A DNA stretch of 64,000 nt from Planomicrobium stackebrandtii (GTDB taxonomy: Bacteria > Bacillota > Bacilli > Bacillales_A > Planococcaceae). Location: positions 1-64,000 of the forward strand of contig NZ_JAUSWB010000003.1 in assembly GCF_030814955.1 (NCBI RefSeq), written 5' to 3'. A program made the position numbers and the translations under genes. Below the pieces are notes generated by a model. It had not been told where the DNA came from. It did no database searches and worked only from the letters and a program-made list of their open reading frames with translations. Position 1 is the first letter of the stretch, and every line of letters begins with the position of its first letter. Below, one piece after another: positions 1 to 8,341 of the stretch.

Positions 1-108
1 ATCGAGTGCAGCTTCCATTTTGCGAACCAAATGGTTCGGGGGTACTAACTGATCGAGCGTCACCATCTCCGTTTGATTTCGATGAATGGGCGTATATTTC
101 GTCATCAT
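1..108 (-). mobile_element. IS1182-family transposase, N-terminal 36 codons (cut by window edge)
   Basis: The reverse strand opens with two Met codons after a good ribosome binding site (GAGGTGAT) and reads MMTKYTPIHRNQTEM, then a segment with LDQLVPPNHLVRK. The short lead, the VTLDQLVPxxHLVRK block and the following charged helix are typical of the N-terminus of IS1182-family (DUF772/DDE) transposases. The rest lies outside the window, so intactness cannot be judged. The non-coding stretch to its right probably contains the IS end. Confidence 0.75.
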
Positions 109-234
109 GTCGATCACCTCGTGGTTTTTTATGCTTCTAGTATAATCCGAAACCCTTCAAGGGAAAGAGGCTATTTCCCTATCCTAAAACATGAAAACCA
201 TGCATGAGCGAAGGCGCGTCCACGGGGTAGGCGA

Positions 235-261
235 AGCCAGAAGACAGGGGGTCTTCTGGCT
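235..261. repeat. Perfect 11-bp hairpin near the IS end
   Basis: AGCCAGAAGAC and its exact reverse complement are separated by AGGGG. The hairpin lies about 130 bp upstream of the transposase start, in a non-coding stretch of roughly 290 bp that otherwise holds only the msrAB terminator region. It may belong to the insertion-sequence end, which is an inference because the second IS end is not in the window. Confidence 0.5.
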
Positions 262-310
262 TCTGGCGGGAGCCATCCCCAAAGCGACCGGAGCGATTAT
301 TTTCCAACAC

Positions 311-355
311 AAAAAAGACCGCAGACACCTCGAATGAATCGAGTTTGTCTACAGT
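311..355 (-). terminator. Intrinsic terminator of msrAB
   Basis: Read on the minus strand, a long imperfect stem (GACTGTAGACA pairing with TGTCTGCGGTC, with an inner CTCGA/TCGAG stem) is followed by TTTTTT. It lies about 50 bp after the msrAB stop codon. Confidence 0.75.
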
Positions 356-360
356 CTGAA

Positions 361-385
361 GGCAGTCAGCTCTCAGCTGACTGCC
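361..385. terminator. Perfect 11-bp stem-loop next to the msrAB stop
   Basis: GGCAGTCAGCT, loop CTC, AGCTGACTGCC, then TTTT on the plus strand. No plus-strand gene ends here, so it may insulate msrAB from transcription coming from the IS side, or support msrAB 3'-end formation. Confidence 0.5.
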
Positions 386-401
386 TTTTCGGCAAGGTGC
401 A

Positions 402-1538
402 TCAATTCACTTTATCCAACAAGAAGCCGTAGCCTTCTGCTTCCATTTCCGCTTCGGGAATAAACAGCAGGGCGGCACTGTTCATGCAATAGCGCAGTCC
501 ACCTTTATCTTCGGGGCCGTCAGTGAACACATGGCCCAAGTGGCTGTCGCCTGCCCGGCTTCTGATTTCAGTCCGTTTCATGAACAGCAGACCGTCATCA
601 TGTTCTGTGACAACATCCGGATCGATTGGCTTGGTGAAACTCGGCCATCCGGTCTCGGAGTCGTATTTATCCGCAGAAGAGAAAAGAGGTTCTCCGGTGG
701 TGATATCTACATAAATACCCGGCTCGTAAAAGCCGTCGTATTCATTGGAAAAGGCGGGTTCGGTTGCGTCTTCCTGCGTTACTTCATATTGAATGTCGGT
801 CAATTGCTCTTTTAGTTCTTCGTCACTTGGTTTTGGGTAAAGCGCCGGATCGATCAGTGGTTGGGCATCCTCTCCGACTTCCTGACCTTCCAGACTATCA
901 AACTCTACGTGGCAGTAGCCATCCGGATTTTTTTCAAGGTAATCCTGGTGGTATTCTTCTGCCAGGTAATAATGTTCCAGCACTTCGACTTCAGTAACAA
1001 TCGGGTCATCGTAGCGCTCTTTTTCAGAAGCGACCACTTGATCGATGACAGCCCGGTCGGCTTCATTTTCATAATAAACGCCAGTACGGTATTGTTCGCC
1101 GCGGTCATTGCCTTGCTGATTCAATAGGGTCGGATCGATGATCATAAAGTAGTGGCCGAGTAGCTTTTCGAGATCCACACGTTCCGGATCGTAGCGGACA
1201 TGGACAGTTTCGGCGTGTCCGGTATTTTCGCGGATGACTTCCTCATAAGTTGGGTTCTCGGTGTTGCCGTTGGCGTAGCCGGATGTTACGTCATAAACGC
1301 CGTAAACTCTTGCCATATAAGCTTCGACTCCCCAGAAACAGCCGCCGGCAAGCCAGATGTCCTGAAGATTGTCCGTGTCGAAATCAAGATCCACATTCGA
1401 ATTATCGGGATATTTGGACGTACTTGTAGATGCTGTCTGTCCAGAAGTAGTGCTGGAATTATCTGCGCTCTCAGCTGAACAGCCCGCAAGCACTATAAGA
1501 AATACTAATAAAAATCCTGCAAATAGAATATTTTTCAT
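402..1538 (-). CDS. msrAB: Secreted lipoprotein methionine sulfoxide reductase MsrA-MsrB fusion
   Basis: This protein repairs oxidised methionine (both S- and R-sulfoxide) in exported proteins. The start chosen gives a lipoprotein signal with lipobox LAGC (lipidated Cys20) and GGAG seven bases upstream. A low-complexity Ser/Thr linker follows, then MsrA with GCFWG (catalytic Cys67) and the SGYANG motif. The C-terminal MsrB half has TGWPSF, a [11 protein letters not shown] block and catalytic Cys351 in RYCMNSA. The CxxC zinc pairs of many MsrB proteins are absent, so this is the non-zinc type. At 378 residues it fits a secreted two-domain form. It is monocistronic and bounded by its own terminator. 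Membrane-anchored MsrAB is known in Gram-positive bacteria, and the extracytoplasmic location here is inferred from the lipobox. Confidence 0.93.
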   Translation of the reverse strand: MKNILFAGFLLVFLIVLAGCSAESADNSSTTSGQTASTSTSKYPDNSNVDLDFDTDNLQDIWLAGGCFWGVEAYMARVYGVYDVTSGYANGNTENPTYEEVIRENTGHAETVHVRYDPERVDLEKLLGHYFMIIDPTLLNQQGNDRGEQYRTGVYYENEADRAVIDQVVASEKERYDDPIVTEVEVLEHYYLAEEYHQDYLEKNPDGYCHVEFDSLEGQEVGEDAQPLIDPALYPKPSDEELKEQLTDIQYEVTQEDATEPAFSNEYDGFYEPGIYVDITTGEPLFSSADKYDSETGWPSFTKPIDPDVVTEHDDGLLFMKRTEIRSRAGDSHLGHVFTDGPEDKGGLRYCMNSAALLFIPEAEMEAEGYGFLLDKVN

Positions 1539-1868
1539 ATCAAATCTCCTGCCTTTCCTGATGGAGTGCTTGTGAATCCGTTCATCGCACATTTCCAGAA
1601 ATGAGTCCAATGTGTCAAAAATAAAAGGAGATTGAAAGCGTTATCGTGCTGTTTCTATCTTCAGTTTAATCGAATGCCTGTGAAAGAGGAACTGAAGCGG
1701 TTCGGAAAAAACTGTTAACTTGTTCGGGTTGTCACAAAATAGATTTATGATTTGCTGAAGGAGAATTGATTTGTAAAAAGAAGATTTGGAGACGCCACGA
1801 AGACATTGGAGTGGAGGAGTTTCAGATTGCCGTGCTAAGATGCAAGAACGAGTAAAGGGGGCTGACAG
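1539..1868. other. Divergent intergenic region, msrAB / LLM oxidoreductase
   Basis: This 330-bp non-coding stretch holds the promoters of two divergent genes. A TTGACA hexamer lies on the minus strand at 1613-1618, but I see no convincing -10 element. Positions 1633-1646 (TGAAAGCGTTATCG) match the CcpA cre consensus TGNAANCGNWNNCA except at the last base. Nothing else is recognisable. Confidence 0.4.
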
Positions 1869-2876
1869 ATGATTTCATTGAATATCCTGGATTATTCGCC
1901 GATTGATGAAGGCGAGACGGCAGCAGGGGCGCTGAATCAGACAACGCGGCTAGCGCAGCTGGCAGAACGGGTTGGATTTAAGCGATTTTGGGTAGCTGAG
2001 CATCATCATGTGGCGTCGGTTGCCGGAAGCACACCGGAAATGCTGATGATGCATTTGGCTACGTCCACTGAGAACATCCGCATCGGTTCGGGAGGTGTCA
2101 TGCTGCCACATTACAGCGCCTATAAAGTGGCCGAAAACTTTCGGACGCTTGAAGCGCTGCATCCTGGCCGTATTGACCTTGGCATCGGCCGTTCCCGCAG
2201 CTATCGGATTGTCAACGAGGCATTAAATGAAAGCAAAACAAAAAGGTTGTCATATGAACAGCAATTGACCGACCTCCAAAAGTATTTTGCTGATGACACG
2301 GAGAGCGAGCACCGGTTCCAATCGCTGCAAGCTATGCCGGTTATCGACACCACACCCGAGATGTGGCTGCTTGGAACAGGGCAAGGGAGTGCCCGGCTTG
2401 CTGCTGAAAAAGGGATGGGGTACGCCTATGCCCATTTTGCCAAGCCGTCACAGCAAGGAGTGGAAGCGGTGGAAGCGTACCGGGAGGAATTCCGGCCGTC
2501 AACGTTTTTAAAAGAGCCGGAAGTGATTATCGCCGTATTTGCGGTCGTCGCTGAAACGGCTGAAAAGGCGGAGGAGCTGGCGATGGCATTTGATCTGTGG
2601 CTGCTGTTTGTCGAATCCGATTCGCCTCCTCCTTATTATCCTTCTATTGAGACAGCGAAAAAACGCGGCTTTAGCGCAAGTGAGAAGGAAAAAGTTGTGC
2701 GCAATCGGCAGCGCATGCTGATTGGCACTGCTGAACAGGTGAAAGCCCGGATTGACGCTATTGCCGAGCAATACGCTACGGATGAAATTACCATCATCCC
2801 GAACATTTCTGGAGCGGACAACCGCATGAACGAACTGCGTTTATTGGCGGCTGCATTTAATCTCTCTGGAAAATGA
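1869..2876 (+). CDS. LLM-class (luciferase-like) flavin-dependent oxidoreductase
   Basis: 335 residues with the luciferase-like monooxygenase fold: N-terminal LNILDYSPIDEG, AEHHHVASVAGSTPEM, IRIGSGGVMLPHYS and GRIDLGIGRS are hallmarks of the bacterial group that includes B. subtilis YwcH and YtmO. Such enzymes use FMNH2 and oxygen, but the substrate of this branch is unknown. The start ATG follows AAAGGGGGCTGACAG. It stands alone; the next gene on this strand is a 53-codon small gene about 60 bp downstream. The family call is secure, the substrate is not predicted. Confidence 0.9.
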   Translation: MISLNILDYSPIDEGETAAGALNQTTRLAQLAERVGFKRFWVAEHHHVASVAGSTPEMLMMHLATSTENIRIGSGGVMLPHYSAYKVAENFRTLEALHPGRIDLGIGRSRSYRIVNEALNESKTKRLSYEQQLTDLQKYFADDTESEHRFQSLQAMPVIDTTPEMWLLGTGQGSARLAAEKGMGYAYAHFAKPSQQGVEAVEAYREEFRPSTFLKEPEVIIAVFAVVAETAEKAEELAMAFDLWLLFVESDSPPPYYPSIETAKKRGFSASEKEKVVRNRQRMLIGTAEQVKARIDAIAEQYATDEITIIPNISGADNRMNELRLLAAAFNLSGK

Positions 2877-2936
2877 AACCATTTATGCTCCTGTTGCGTA
2901 TAAAGAAAAAAACAGCAGAAGGGGCGGAGATGGCGG

Positions 2937-3098
2937 ATGGAAATTGAGATGAAAAAGAAAGAAAAGAAGAAAAAGAAAGAAAAGAAGAAAAAGAAAGATC
3001 GCTGGTGGATTGCAGATGTGTTTGAATTCTTTGTCAGCATTTTTGAGATTTTGTTTTATCTTCCACGTCTGGTCTTGCGATTTTTGATGAATTGGTAG
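2937..3098 (+). CDS. Small Lys-rich amphipathic/membrane protein, 53 aa
   Basis: A short gene with GGAG seven bases before ATG. Residues 5-20 are almost purely Lys/Glu (MKKKEKKKKKEKKKKK), encoded by a near-perfect 18-bp tandem repeat of AAG/AAA/GAA codons. Residues 23-53 are aromatic and hydrophobic (WWIADVFEFF, then FEILFYLPRLVLRFLMNW), suggesting a peptide that lies on or crosses the membrane with a strongly basic N-terminus inside. A terminator follows about 40 bp downstream. I do not recognise a named family. The tandem repeat suggests that length varies between strains. It could be a chance frame, but the RBS, composition switch and terminator argue for a gene. Confidence 0.6.
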   Translation: MEIEMKKKEKKKKKEKKKKKDRWWIADVFEFFVSIFEILFYLPRLVLRFLMNW

Positions 3099-3138
3099 GG
3101 GGATTTTCGGGTTTGGAAAGTATATCCAAATAATTAGA

Positions 3139-3170
3139 AGCAGCTGCATGCACATCGCAGCCGCTTTTTT
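3139..3170 (+). terminator. Intrinsic terminator after the small Lys-rich gene
   Basis: An imperfect GC stem (GCAGCTGC / GCAGCCGC, loop around ATGCACATC) followed by TTTTTT. The phased array of GGACAGTATTT units starts about six bases further on. Confidence 0.7.
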
Positions 3171-3175
3171 AGTTT

Positions 3176-3272
3176 GGACAGTATTTTAGCGTTTTGGACA
3201 GTATTTCATTCGGAATGGACAGTATTTGCCTTGATTCGGACAGTATTTCATCAAATCCGGACAGTATCGCCA
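3176..3272. repeat. Phased array C: five GGACAGTAT units
   Basis: GGACAGTAT starts at 3176, 3196, 3217, 3238 and 3259, a pitch of 20, 21, 21 and 21 nt. The core GGACAGTATTT is nearly invariant in the first four units and the remaining ~10 nt of each unit vary. The array fills the gap between two terminators of convergent genes, directly after the T-tract of the left one. No reading frame spans it credibly. Confidence 0.8.
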
Positions 3273-3281
3273 AATAACTGG

Positions 3282-3310
3282 AAAAAAGCCGCCAAGATAG
3301 GCGGCTTTTC
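3282..3310 (-). terminator. Bidirectional intrinsic terminator (3' of MDR reductase)
   Basis: AAAAGCCGCC and GGCGGCTTTT form a stem with T-runs on both strands. It terminates the minus-strand reductase that ends at 3317. Confidence 0.8.
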
Positions 3311-3316
3311 AACATT

Positions 3317-4345
3317 TTATAGCTTTGTGAACTCAGGATCCGCGACTTTCACCAATTGCTTGCCGAGGTTGGTGCCTTTAAATAGGCCAAGGAATGCTTC
3401 CGGCGTGTTTTCAAAGCCTTCAACGATTGTTTCATCGTACTTCAATTTGCCTTCCTGTAGCCATTGCGTAAGTGCCGCAGCGCCAGTCGGGAAGTCTTTT
3501 GCATAGTCGCCGAGCGTGAAGCCTTTCATCATTGAGCTGGTCTTGATGAATTTCCATTGCATGCGAGGACCTACATCTTCGCCTGGCGAATTGTAAGACG
3601 AAATCGAACCGCACAAGGAAATGCGGGCGTTGTTGTTTAGTTCGTTGATGACGGCATCTGAAATGTCTCCGCCCACATTGTCAAAATAAACATCAACACC
3701 GTCTGGAAGAGCTTTGATCAGATCTTCATTGAAGCTGTCTTTTTTGTAATTGACTGCGGCGTCAAAGCCAAGTTCATTGATCAAGTAATCGACTTTGTCA
3801 TCTGAACCTGCAATGCCGACAGCGCGTGCACCTTTGAGTTTGGCGATTTGGCCAACAATCGAACCGACAGCGCCCGCAGCACCTGAAACAACGACCGTTT
3901 CACCGGGTTGCGGTTTGCCGATGTCCAACAAGCCGAAATAAGCAGTGAGTCCTGTTAATCCGAGGACGCTCAAGCGTGCAGTGATCGGTGCTGCAGATGG
4001 ATCGACTTTTTGCAGTTTTTCAGGATCTGCGACGGTGTACTCGGCCCAGTTCAGGTTGCCGTTGACGATATCGCCTTGTTTAAATAAATCCGAATGCGAT
4101 TGGATCACTTCGGCAAGAACGCCGCCGACCAATACTTTATTTAATTCGAATGGCGGGATATACGATTTTACATCTCTCATTCGTCCGCGCATATAAGGGT
4201 CTACTGAAAGATAAAGCGTCTTCAGGAGCACTTCGTTTTGGCCGGGTACGGGAATTTCTTTTTCGACAAATTTAAAATCATCGTTGGTTGGCATGCCTTC
4301 GGGACGATTAGCCAAATGAATTTCTTTATGTGTTTGAGTTGTCAT
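3317..4345 (-). CDS. Zinc-free medium-chain NADP-dependent oxidoreductase (MDR; YfmJ/CurA type)
   Basis: 342 residues of the quinone/alkenal reductase branch of the medium-chain dehydrogenase superfamily. The Rossmann domain shows VVSGAAGAVGSIVGQIAK for NADP binding, and the catalytic domain has DPYMRGRM and the VYFDNVGGDISD segment. Zinc-ligand cysteines are absent. Relatives reduce the double bond of alpha,beta-unsaturated carbonyls with NADPH (leukotriene B4 12-hydroxydehydrogenase and curcumin reductase types), and the physiological substrate here is unknown. The start follows AGGAGGAATTTTCC. It is divergent from an old-yellow-enzyme gene, and both reduce activated alkenes, so a shared role in electrophile detoxification is plausible but inferred. 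Confidence 0.9.
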   Translation of the reverse strand: MTTQTHKEIHLANRPEGMPTNDDFKFVEKEIPVPGQNEVLLKTLYLSVDPYMRGRMRDVKSYIPPFELNKVLVGGVLAEVIQSHSDLFKQGDIVNGNLNWAEYTVADPEKLQKVDPSAAPITARLSVLGLTGLTAYFGLLDIGKPQPGETVVVSGAAGAVGSIVGQIAKLKGARAVGIAGSDDKVDYLINELGFDAAVNYKKDSFNEDLIKALPDGVDVYFDNVGGDISDAVINELNNNARISLCGSISSYNSPGEDVGPRMQWKFIKTSSMMKGFTLGDYAKDFPTGAAALTQWLQEGKLKYDETIVEGFENTPEAFLGLFKGTNLGKQLVKVADPEFTKL

Positions 4346-4528
4346 GGAAAATTCCTCCTAATGTGTACGAATTCGATGAAAAGCGTACCACTGGAATCGG
4401 GGGTGGTCAAAAATAATGTACTGGAAAAAGAGGGTGAGCGTGTATTCTTGATTCCTTAAAATCCGTATGCTATTTTGAAATACCGAAGCCTTTCGGAAGA
4501 TATTAGATTGCAGAAAAGAGGAAGTCCA

Positions 4529-5653
4529 TTGAATCCATTATATAAAGAGTTGTTTGAAGAAATCACCTTGCCGAATGGCATCGTGTTGAACGATCGCCTG
4601 GGCGTTGCACCAATGACGACCTATTCAGGAAATGAAGACGGCACTGTTTCGGATGAGGAATTGACGTATTACAACCGACGCGCCGGTCTCGGCAGCTTGT
4701 ACATCTCTGCATGCATCGCGGTTTCAGAAAACGGCATCGCCTTCCCGAACCAGTTTATCGGCTTTGACGACAGCGCGATTCCACGCCTGACTCAAATGGC
4801 TAAAGAAATGAAATCAAAAGGCAGTAAAGCAATTTTGCAGATCCAACACGGCGGACGCCAAGGACAGCCTTCATTGATAAAAGCCAATGAAACGGTTGCG
4901 CCAAGTGCAGTTCCAGGTGAAGCGGGCAAGCCGACACCTCGTGAATTAACGCAAAGCGAAATCGAAGCAATCATCGAAGATTTTGGCGAAACAACGAGGC
5001 GCGCAATTGAAGCTGGCTTTGACGGCGTGGAAATCCACGGTGCCAATACGTACTTGCTGCAGCAATTCGTTTCTTCGGCAACGAACCAACGGCAGGATCA
5101 ATGGGGAGGAAGCCTTGAAAATCGCTTGAAATTTCCACTGGCCGTTCAGAAAAGAGTCCAGGAAACTGTCGCCAAATATGCGGATGAACAGTTTATCGTC
5201 GGCTACCGCCTGTCACCGGAAGAAAACAATGAAACATCAGCCGGCTATACAATAGAAGAAACCAAAGTATTGGTGGAAGAATTGATCCAGCAGGGCATTC
5301 ATTATATCCACGTATCGCTGATGGAAATTATGAAAGCACCAAAAGGGGCGGAAGAAGGCAACAGCATCGTCCGTATCCTGGCAGATCAAATCAACGGACG
5401 TGTGGCTTTTGTTGCAGTCGGCAGCGTGAAAACGCCGGAAGATGCATTAACGGCGTTGGCAGAAGGCGCAGACATTGTAGTGATCGGCCGCCAAGCATTG
5501 ATCGATCCTGAGTGGACGGACAAAGTGAAGCAAGGTAAAGAACAGGAAATTCATCCAGTCATCACTCCGAAAATGGTCGGGAAACTGGATATCCCGCAAA
5601 ACATGTGGCACCTAATCACTTCGTACGGCATGGTCAAAGTTTCGGACAAGTAA
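4529..5653 (+). CDS. Old yellow enzyme-family NADH:flavin oxidoreductase
   Basis: FMN-dependent alkene reductase family, 374 residues from a TTG start preceded by AGAGGA. An upstream in-frame TTG would add 18 residues that do not look like the family. TIM-barrel hallmarks are RLGVAPMTTYSG near the N-terminus, QIQHGGRQ, the FDGVEIHGANTYLLQQF segment with the active-site H-x-x-N pair, and AEGADIVVIGRQALIDPEW for phosphate binding. Relatives reduce enones, nitro compounds or fatty-acid double bonds. It is divergent from an MDR-type alkene reductase and ends in a strong terminator. Confidence 0.9.
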   Translation: MNPLYKELFEEITLPNGIVLNDRLGVAPMTTYSGNEDGTVSDEELTYYNRRAGLGSLYISACIAVSENGIAFPNQFIGFDDSAIPRLTQMAKEMKSKGSKAILQIQHGGRQGQPSLIKANETVAPSAVPGEAGKPTPRELTQSEIEAIIEDFGETTRRAIEAGFDGVEIHGANTYLLQQFVSSATNQRQDQWGGSLENRLKFPLAVQKRVQETVAKYADEQFIVGYRLSPEENNETSAGYTIEETKVLVEELIQQGIHYIHVSLMEIMKAPKGAEEGNSIVRILADQINGRVAFVAVGSVKTPEDALTALAEGADIVVIGRQALIDPEWTDKVKQGKEQEIHPVITPKMVGKLDIPQNMWHLITSYGMVKVSDK

Positions 5654-5660
5654 CGTTTTA

Positions 5661-5707
5661 GACCCTAGTCAGCCTCAAACTATTGGAGGTTGATTAGGGT
5701 TTTTTTG
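5661..5707 (+). terminator. Intrinsic terminator of the OYE gene
   Basis: ACCCTAgTCAgCCTC pairs with GAGGtTGAtTAGGGT and is followed by seven T residues. Confidence 0.85.
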
Positions 5708-5746
5708 CATTATGTGGAACAGTCCGCTTGCCGCGGTCATGAATGA

Positions 5747-5789
5747 AAAAAGCGCAGCTCTGGATTTTCCAGAAGCTGCGCTTTTTGCT
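5747..5789 (-). terminator. Intrinsic terminator of the TrkH/KtrB gene
   Basis: GCGCAGCT and AGCTGCGC form a stem with A/T tracts on both sides, immediately after the minus-strand stop codon. It can act in both directions. Confidence 0.8.
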
Positions 5790-5790
5790 T

Positions 5791-7119
5791 TCAACCGGTG
5801 AACACCGGATCATATGGATAACGGTAATTTTCTTTGCGTGGTTTCATTAAAATAAAGAACAATGTCAGCGGTCCGATGCGGCCTGTGAACATCACCAGGC
5901 TAAGCAGCACTTCGCCGAGATCGCTGAGTTCTGCGGTAATGCCCATCGACAAGCCAACGGTCCCGAACGCCGAGACCACTTCAAACGCCAGCGGCAGGAA
6001 CGGGATTTTTTCGGTTATGGTCAATAAGAACAGGAAAAGGACAACGAGCAGTACGCTGATGGTTGTGATGGCTAGCGAGCGGATGACCGTCTCGAGCCGA
6101 ATGGAACGGCCGAAAATTTCGGGTTCGCGCCGTGACCGCAAAAAGGAAATCGTCGCCAGGATCACAACGACAAAAGTTGTCAGCTTGATGCCGGAAGCAG
6201 TCGAAGCACTGCCTCCGCCGATGAACATCAACAGCATGGTAAAGAGCAAAGTCGGATCTTCAAATTCGCCGTAATTCAGTGTGTTAAATCCAGCGGTACG
6301 CGGTGTCACTGCGCTGAAATAAGAAGCAAGCAACTTATCATGCAAGGACATATTGCCGATTGTACCGGGGTTGCCATATTCCAACGCGAAAATTACAACC
6401 ATGGCGACAGCGTTTAAAATGAGGGTGCCGCCTACCATGAGCTTGGTGTGCAATGCCCATCGATGAAACGATTTTTTTTGTGAGACATCCATGACCACGG
6501 TAAACCCGATGCCTCCAATGATGAACAGCAAGGAAATCAGCAAGTTGACCAACGGATCTCCAACAAAACTCATCATGTTATCCGGAAACAAAGAAAATCC
6601 GGCATTGTTAAAGGCGGAAATTACATGAAAGACACTGTAGTTCAGGGCATCTTTAAAGCCGAATTCCGGTATCCAGTAGATGGTCAATAGCACCGCGGCG
6701 ACTGCTTCCACCGTCAAAGCGAATGTCAAAATCAATTTGACGAGCCTTACGATGCCGCCCACTGTATTTTGTGTCAGCGATTCCTGCAGGTAAATCCGGC
6801 TTTGAAGGCCGACTTTTTTGCGGAACAGAATAAGGATGGCTACAGCAAAAGTCATCAAGCCGATGCCCCCGCATTGAATCAGTACAAGGAGAACCAATTC
6901 ACCAAAGCCGGTGAGGACGGTGCCCGGATCAAAGACGCTCAACCCGGTTACAGTAGTGGCGGATGTCGCGGTAAATAAGGCGTCAGTCCAGGAAATCGGC
7001 TGAGTTGTCGCAAATGGCAGCTTCAACAAAACTGTACCTACCAAGATCAAAAACAAAAAACTTCCGGAAATCAGCAACGGCGGAGAAATGCTTATCCGCT
7101 TTTTCTTCCAGGAACGCAT
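5791..7119 (-). CDS. TrkH/KtrB-family potassium uptake membrane subunit
   Basis: 442-residue multispanning membrane protein of the potassium transporter superfamily. The first P-loop/selectivity region reads TATSATTVTGLSVFDPGT, and later repeats include SAFNNAGFSLFPDNM, SAVTPRTAGFNTL and SAFGTVGLSMG. These are the four Ser/Thr-rich P-loops with the conserved filter glycine. The ATG at 7119 is preferred over an upstream GTG because GAGGAA lies nine bases before it. KtrB works with a cytoplasmic RCK subunit (KtrA/KtrC), but no such gene is adjacent, so the partner must be elsewhere. It is monocistronic. Confidence 0.9.
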   Translation of the reverse strand: MRSWKKKRISISPPLLISGSFLFLILVGTVLLKLPFATTQPISWTDALFTATSATTVTGLSVFDPGTVLTGFGELVLLVLIQCGGIGLMTFAVAILILFRKKVGLQSRIYLQESLTQNTVGGIVRLVKLILTFALTVEAVAAVLLTIYWIPEFGFKDALNYSVFHVISAFNNAGFSLFPDNMMSFVGDPLVNLLISLLFIIGGIGFTVVMDVSQKKSFHRWALHTKLMVGGTLILNAVAMVVIFALEYGNPGTIGNMSLHDKLLASYFSAVTPRTAGFNTLNYGEFEDPTLLFTMLLMFIGGGSASTASGIKLTTFVVVILATISFLRSRREPEIFGRSIRLETVIRSLAITTISVLLVVLFLFLLTITEKIPFLPLAFEVVSAFGTVGLSMGITAELSDLGEVLLSLVMFTGRIGPLTLFFILMKPRKENYRYPYDPVFTG

Positions 7120-7286
7120 GCAGGACACTTCCTCATCTTATAGATATAAAATATGAGCTTACTCTATGCCTGTTTTGCGAGGCTGTCAATACAATTATTT
7201 TGCATGAAAAGAACGGTAATTCATTCATTTAAGTAAGCTGGGTTATGCATAATGACTCATAAAATGTTCGTTAAATCAGAAAAGAA

Positions 7287-7315
7287 TGAATATTCCCTGT
7301 TATTCTTTGTATAAT
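7287..7315 (+). promoter_or_regulatory. Probable sigma-A promoter of the TAXI-TRAP operon
   Basis: A perfect -10 TATAAT at 7310-7315 lies 17 bases after a weak -35 (TGAATA). It is 37 bp upstream of the TAXI receptor start. Confidence 0.55.
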
Positions 7316-7351
7316 TTCGGTATACTGAGGGAAAACCTAGGGGGTAGAGAG

Positions 7352-8341
7352 ATGAAAAAAATGAAAGTAAGCGCTTTCTCGGTGATAGTTGCCGGGAGCA
7401 TGATCCTAGCAGCGTGCGGAGAAGACAATGCGACAACAAATCCGGAAGAAGGCGGTGGAGGAGAAGCCGCTGGACTTGAAACAAATATTGTAACGATTGC
7501 AACCGGTGGAGCTTCCGGCCCTTATAACATCATCGGATCGACACTGGCTGAAACCTACAGTTCACAATATGGCGTCAATTCAAGAACCCAGACAACCGGA
7601 GCATCGGTTGAGAACGTCAATTTGATCAAAGAAGACAAAATTGAGATGGCATTCACCATGAGCGATGTTGTCAGCCAGGCGGTAGAAGGAACTGAAGGCT
7701 TTACGGAGCCGACAGATAAAATCAGTCAAATTGCTGCATTGTATCCTAACTATGTGCAAATCGTAACAACTGCGGATTCAGGCATCGAAACTTTTGAAGA
7801 CCTGCGCGGCAAGCGAATCGCTGTAGGTGACCAGAATTCTGGTGTAGAAGTGAATGCGCGCATGCTGCTTGAAGGCTATGGCATCACGTATGACGACATT
7901 GATGTGGATTATTTGGGCTATGCGGAAGCAGCGGACGGCCTACGTGCCGGACAGATCGACGCGGCTTTCCTGACAAGCGGATTGCCGAACGCATCGCTGC
8001 TGGAACTTTCTGAAACGCTGGATATCCGTATGGTTTCCATCTCACCAGAAGACGTTGAGCGCGTTGCGGAAGACCAGTCCTATTTCATCGCACTTGATAT
8101 TCCAGCCGACACATACGGCAATGAAGAGGCCGTACCGACTGCTGCCATCATGAACGCGCTGGTAGTCCACTCGGATATGAGCGAAGACGATGTTTACGAG
8201 TTGACTAAAACCTTCTTCGAAAATCTGGATACTTTGGAAAACTCCCACCAGGCAGCCGCTGACATTACATTGGAAGCTGCACAGGAAGGCTTAGTAGCAC
8301 CGTTGCATCCGGGAGCACAGCGTTACTTCGATGAACAATAA
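7352..8341 (+). CDS. TAXI-family TRAP transporter solute-binding lipoprotein
   Basis: 329-residue extracytoplasmic receptor. The chosen ATG gives a lipoprotein signal with lipobox ILAAC (Cys22). The mature protein starts with an acidic/Gly linker and then NIVTIATGGASGPYNIIGSTLAE, the TAXI signature. Further family blocks are ASVENVNLIKEDKIEMAF, LRGKRIAVGDQNSGVEVNAR and a C-terminal ALHPGAQRYF-like end. Known TAXI systems import dicarboxylates or amino-acid-like anions such as glutamate or 2-oxoglutarate, but the ligand here is not predictable from sequence. It overlaps the next gene by 11 bp and clearly forms an operon with DUF1850 and the fused permease. Confidence 0.93.
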   Translation: MKKMKVSAFSVIVAGSMILAACGEDNATTNPEEGGGGEAAGLETNIVTIATGGASGPYNIIGSTLAETYSSQYGVNSRTQTTGASVENVNLIKEDKIEMAFTMSDVVSQAVEGTEGFTEPTDKISQIAALYPNYVQIVTTADSGIETFEDLRGKRIAVGDQNSGVEVNARMLLEGYGITYDDIDVDYLGYAEAADGLRAGQIDAAFLTSGLPNASLLELSETLDIRMVSISPEDVERVAEDQSYFIALDIPADTYGNEEAVPTAAIMNALVVHSDMSEDDVYELTKTFFENLDTLENSHQAAADITLEAAQEGLVAPLHPGAQRYFDEQ

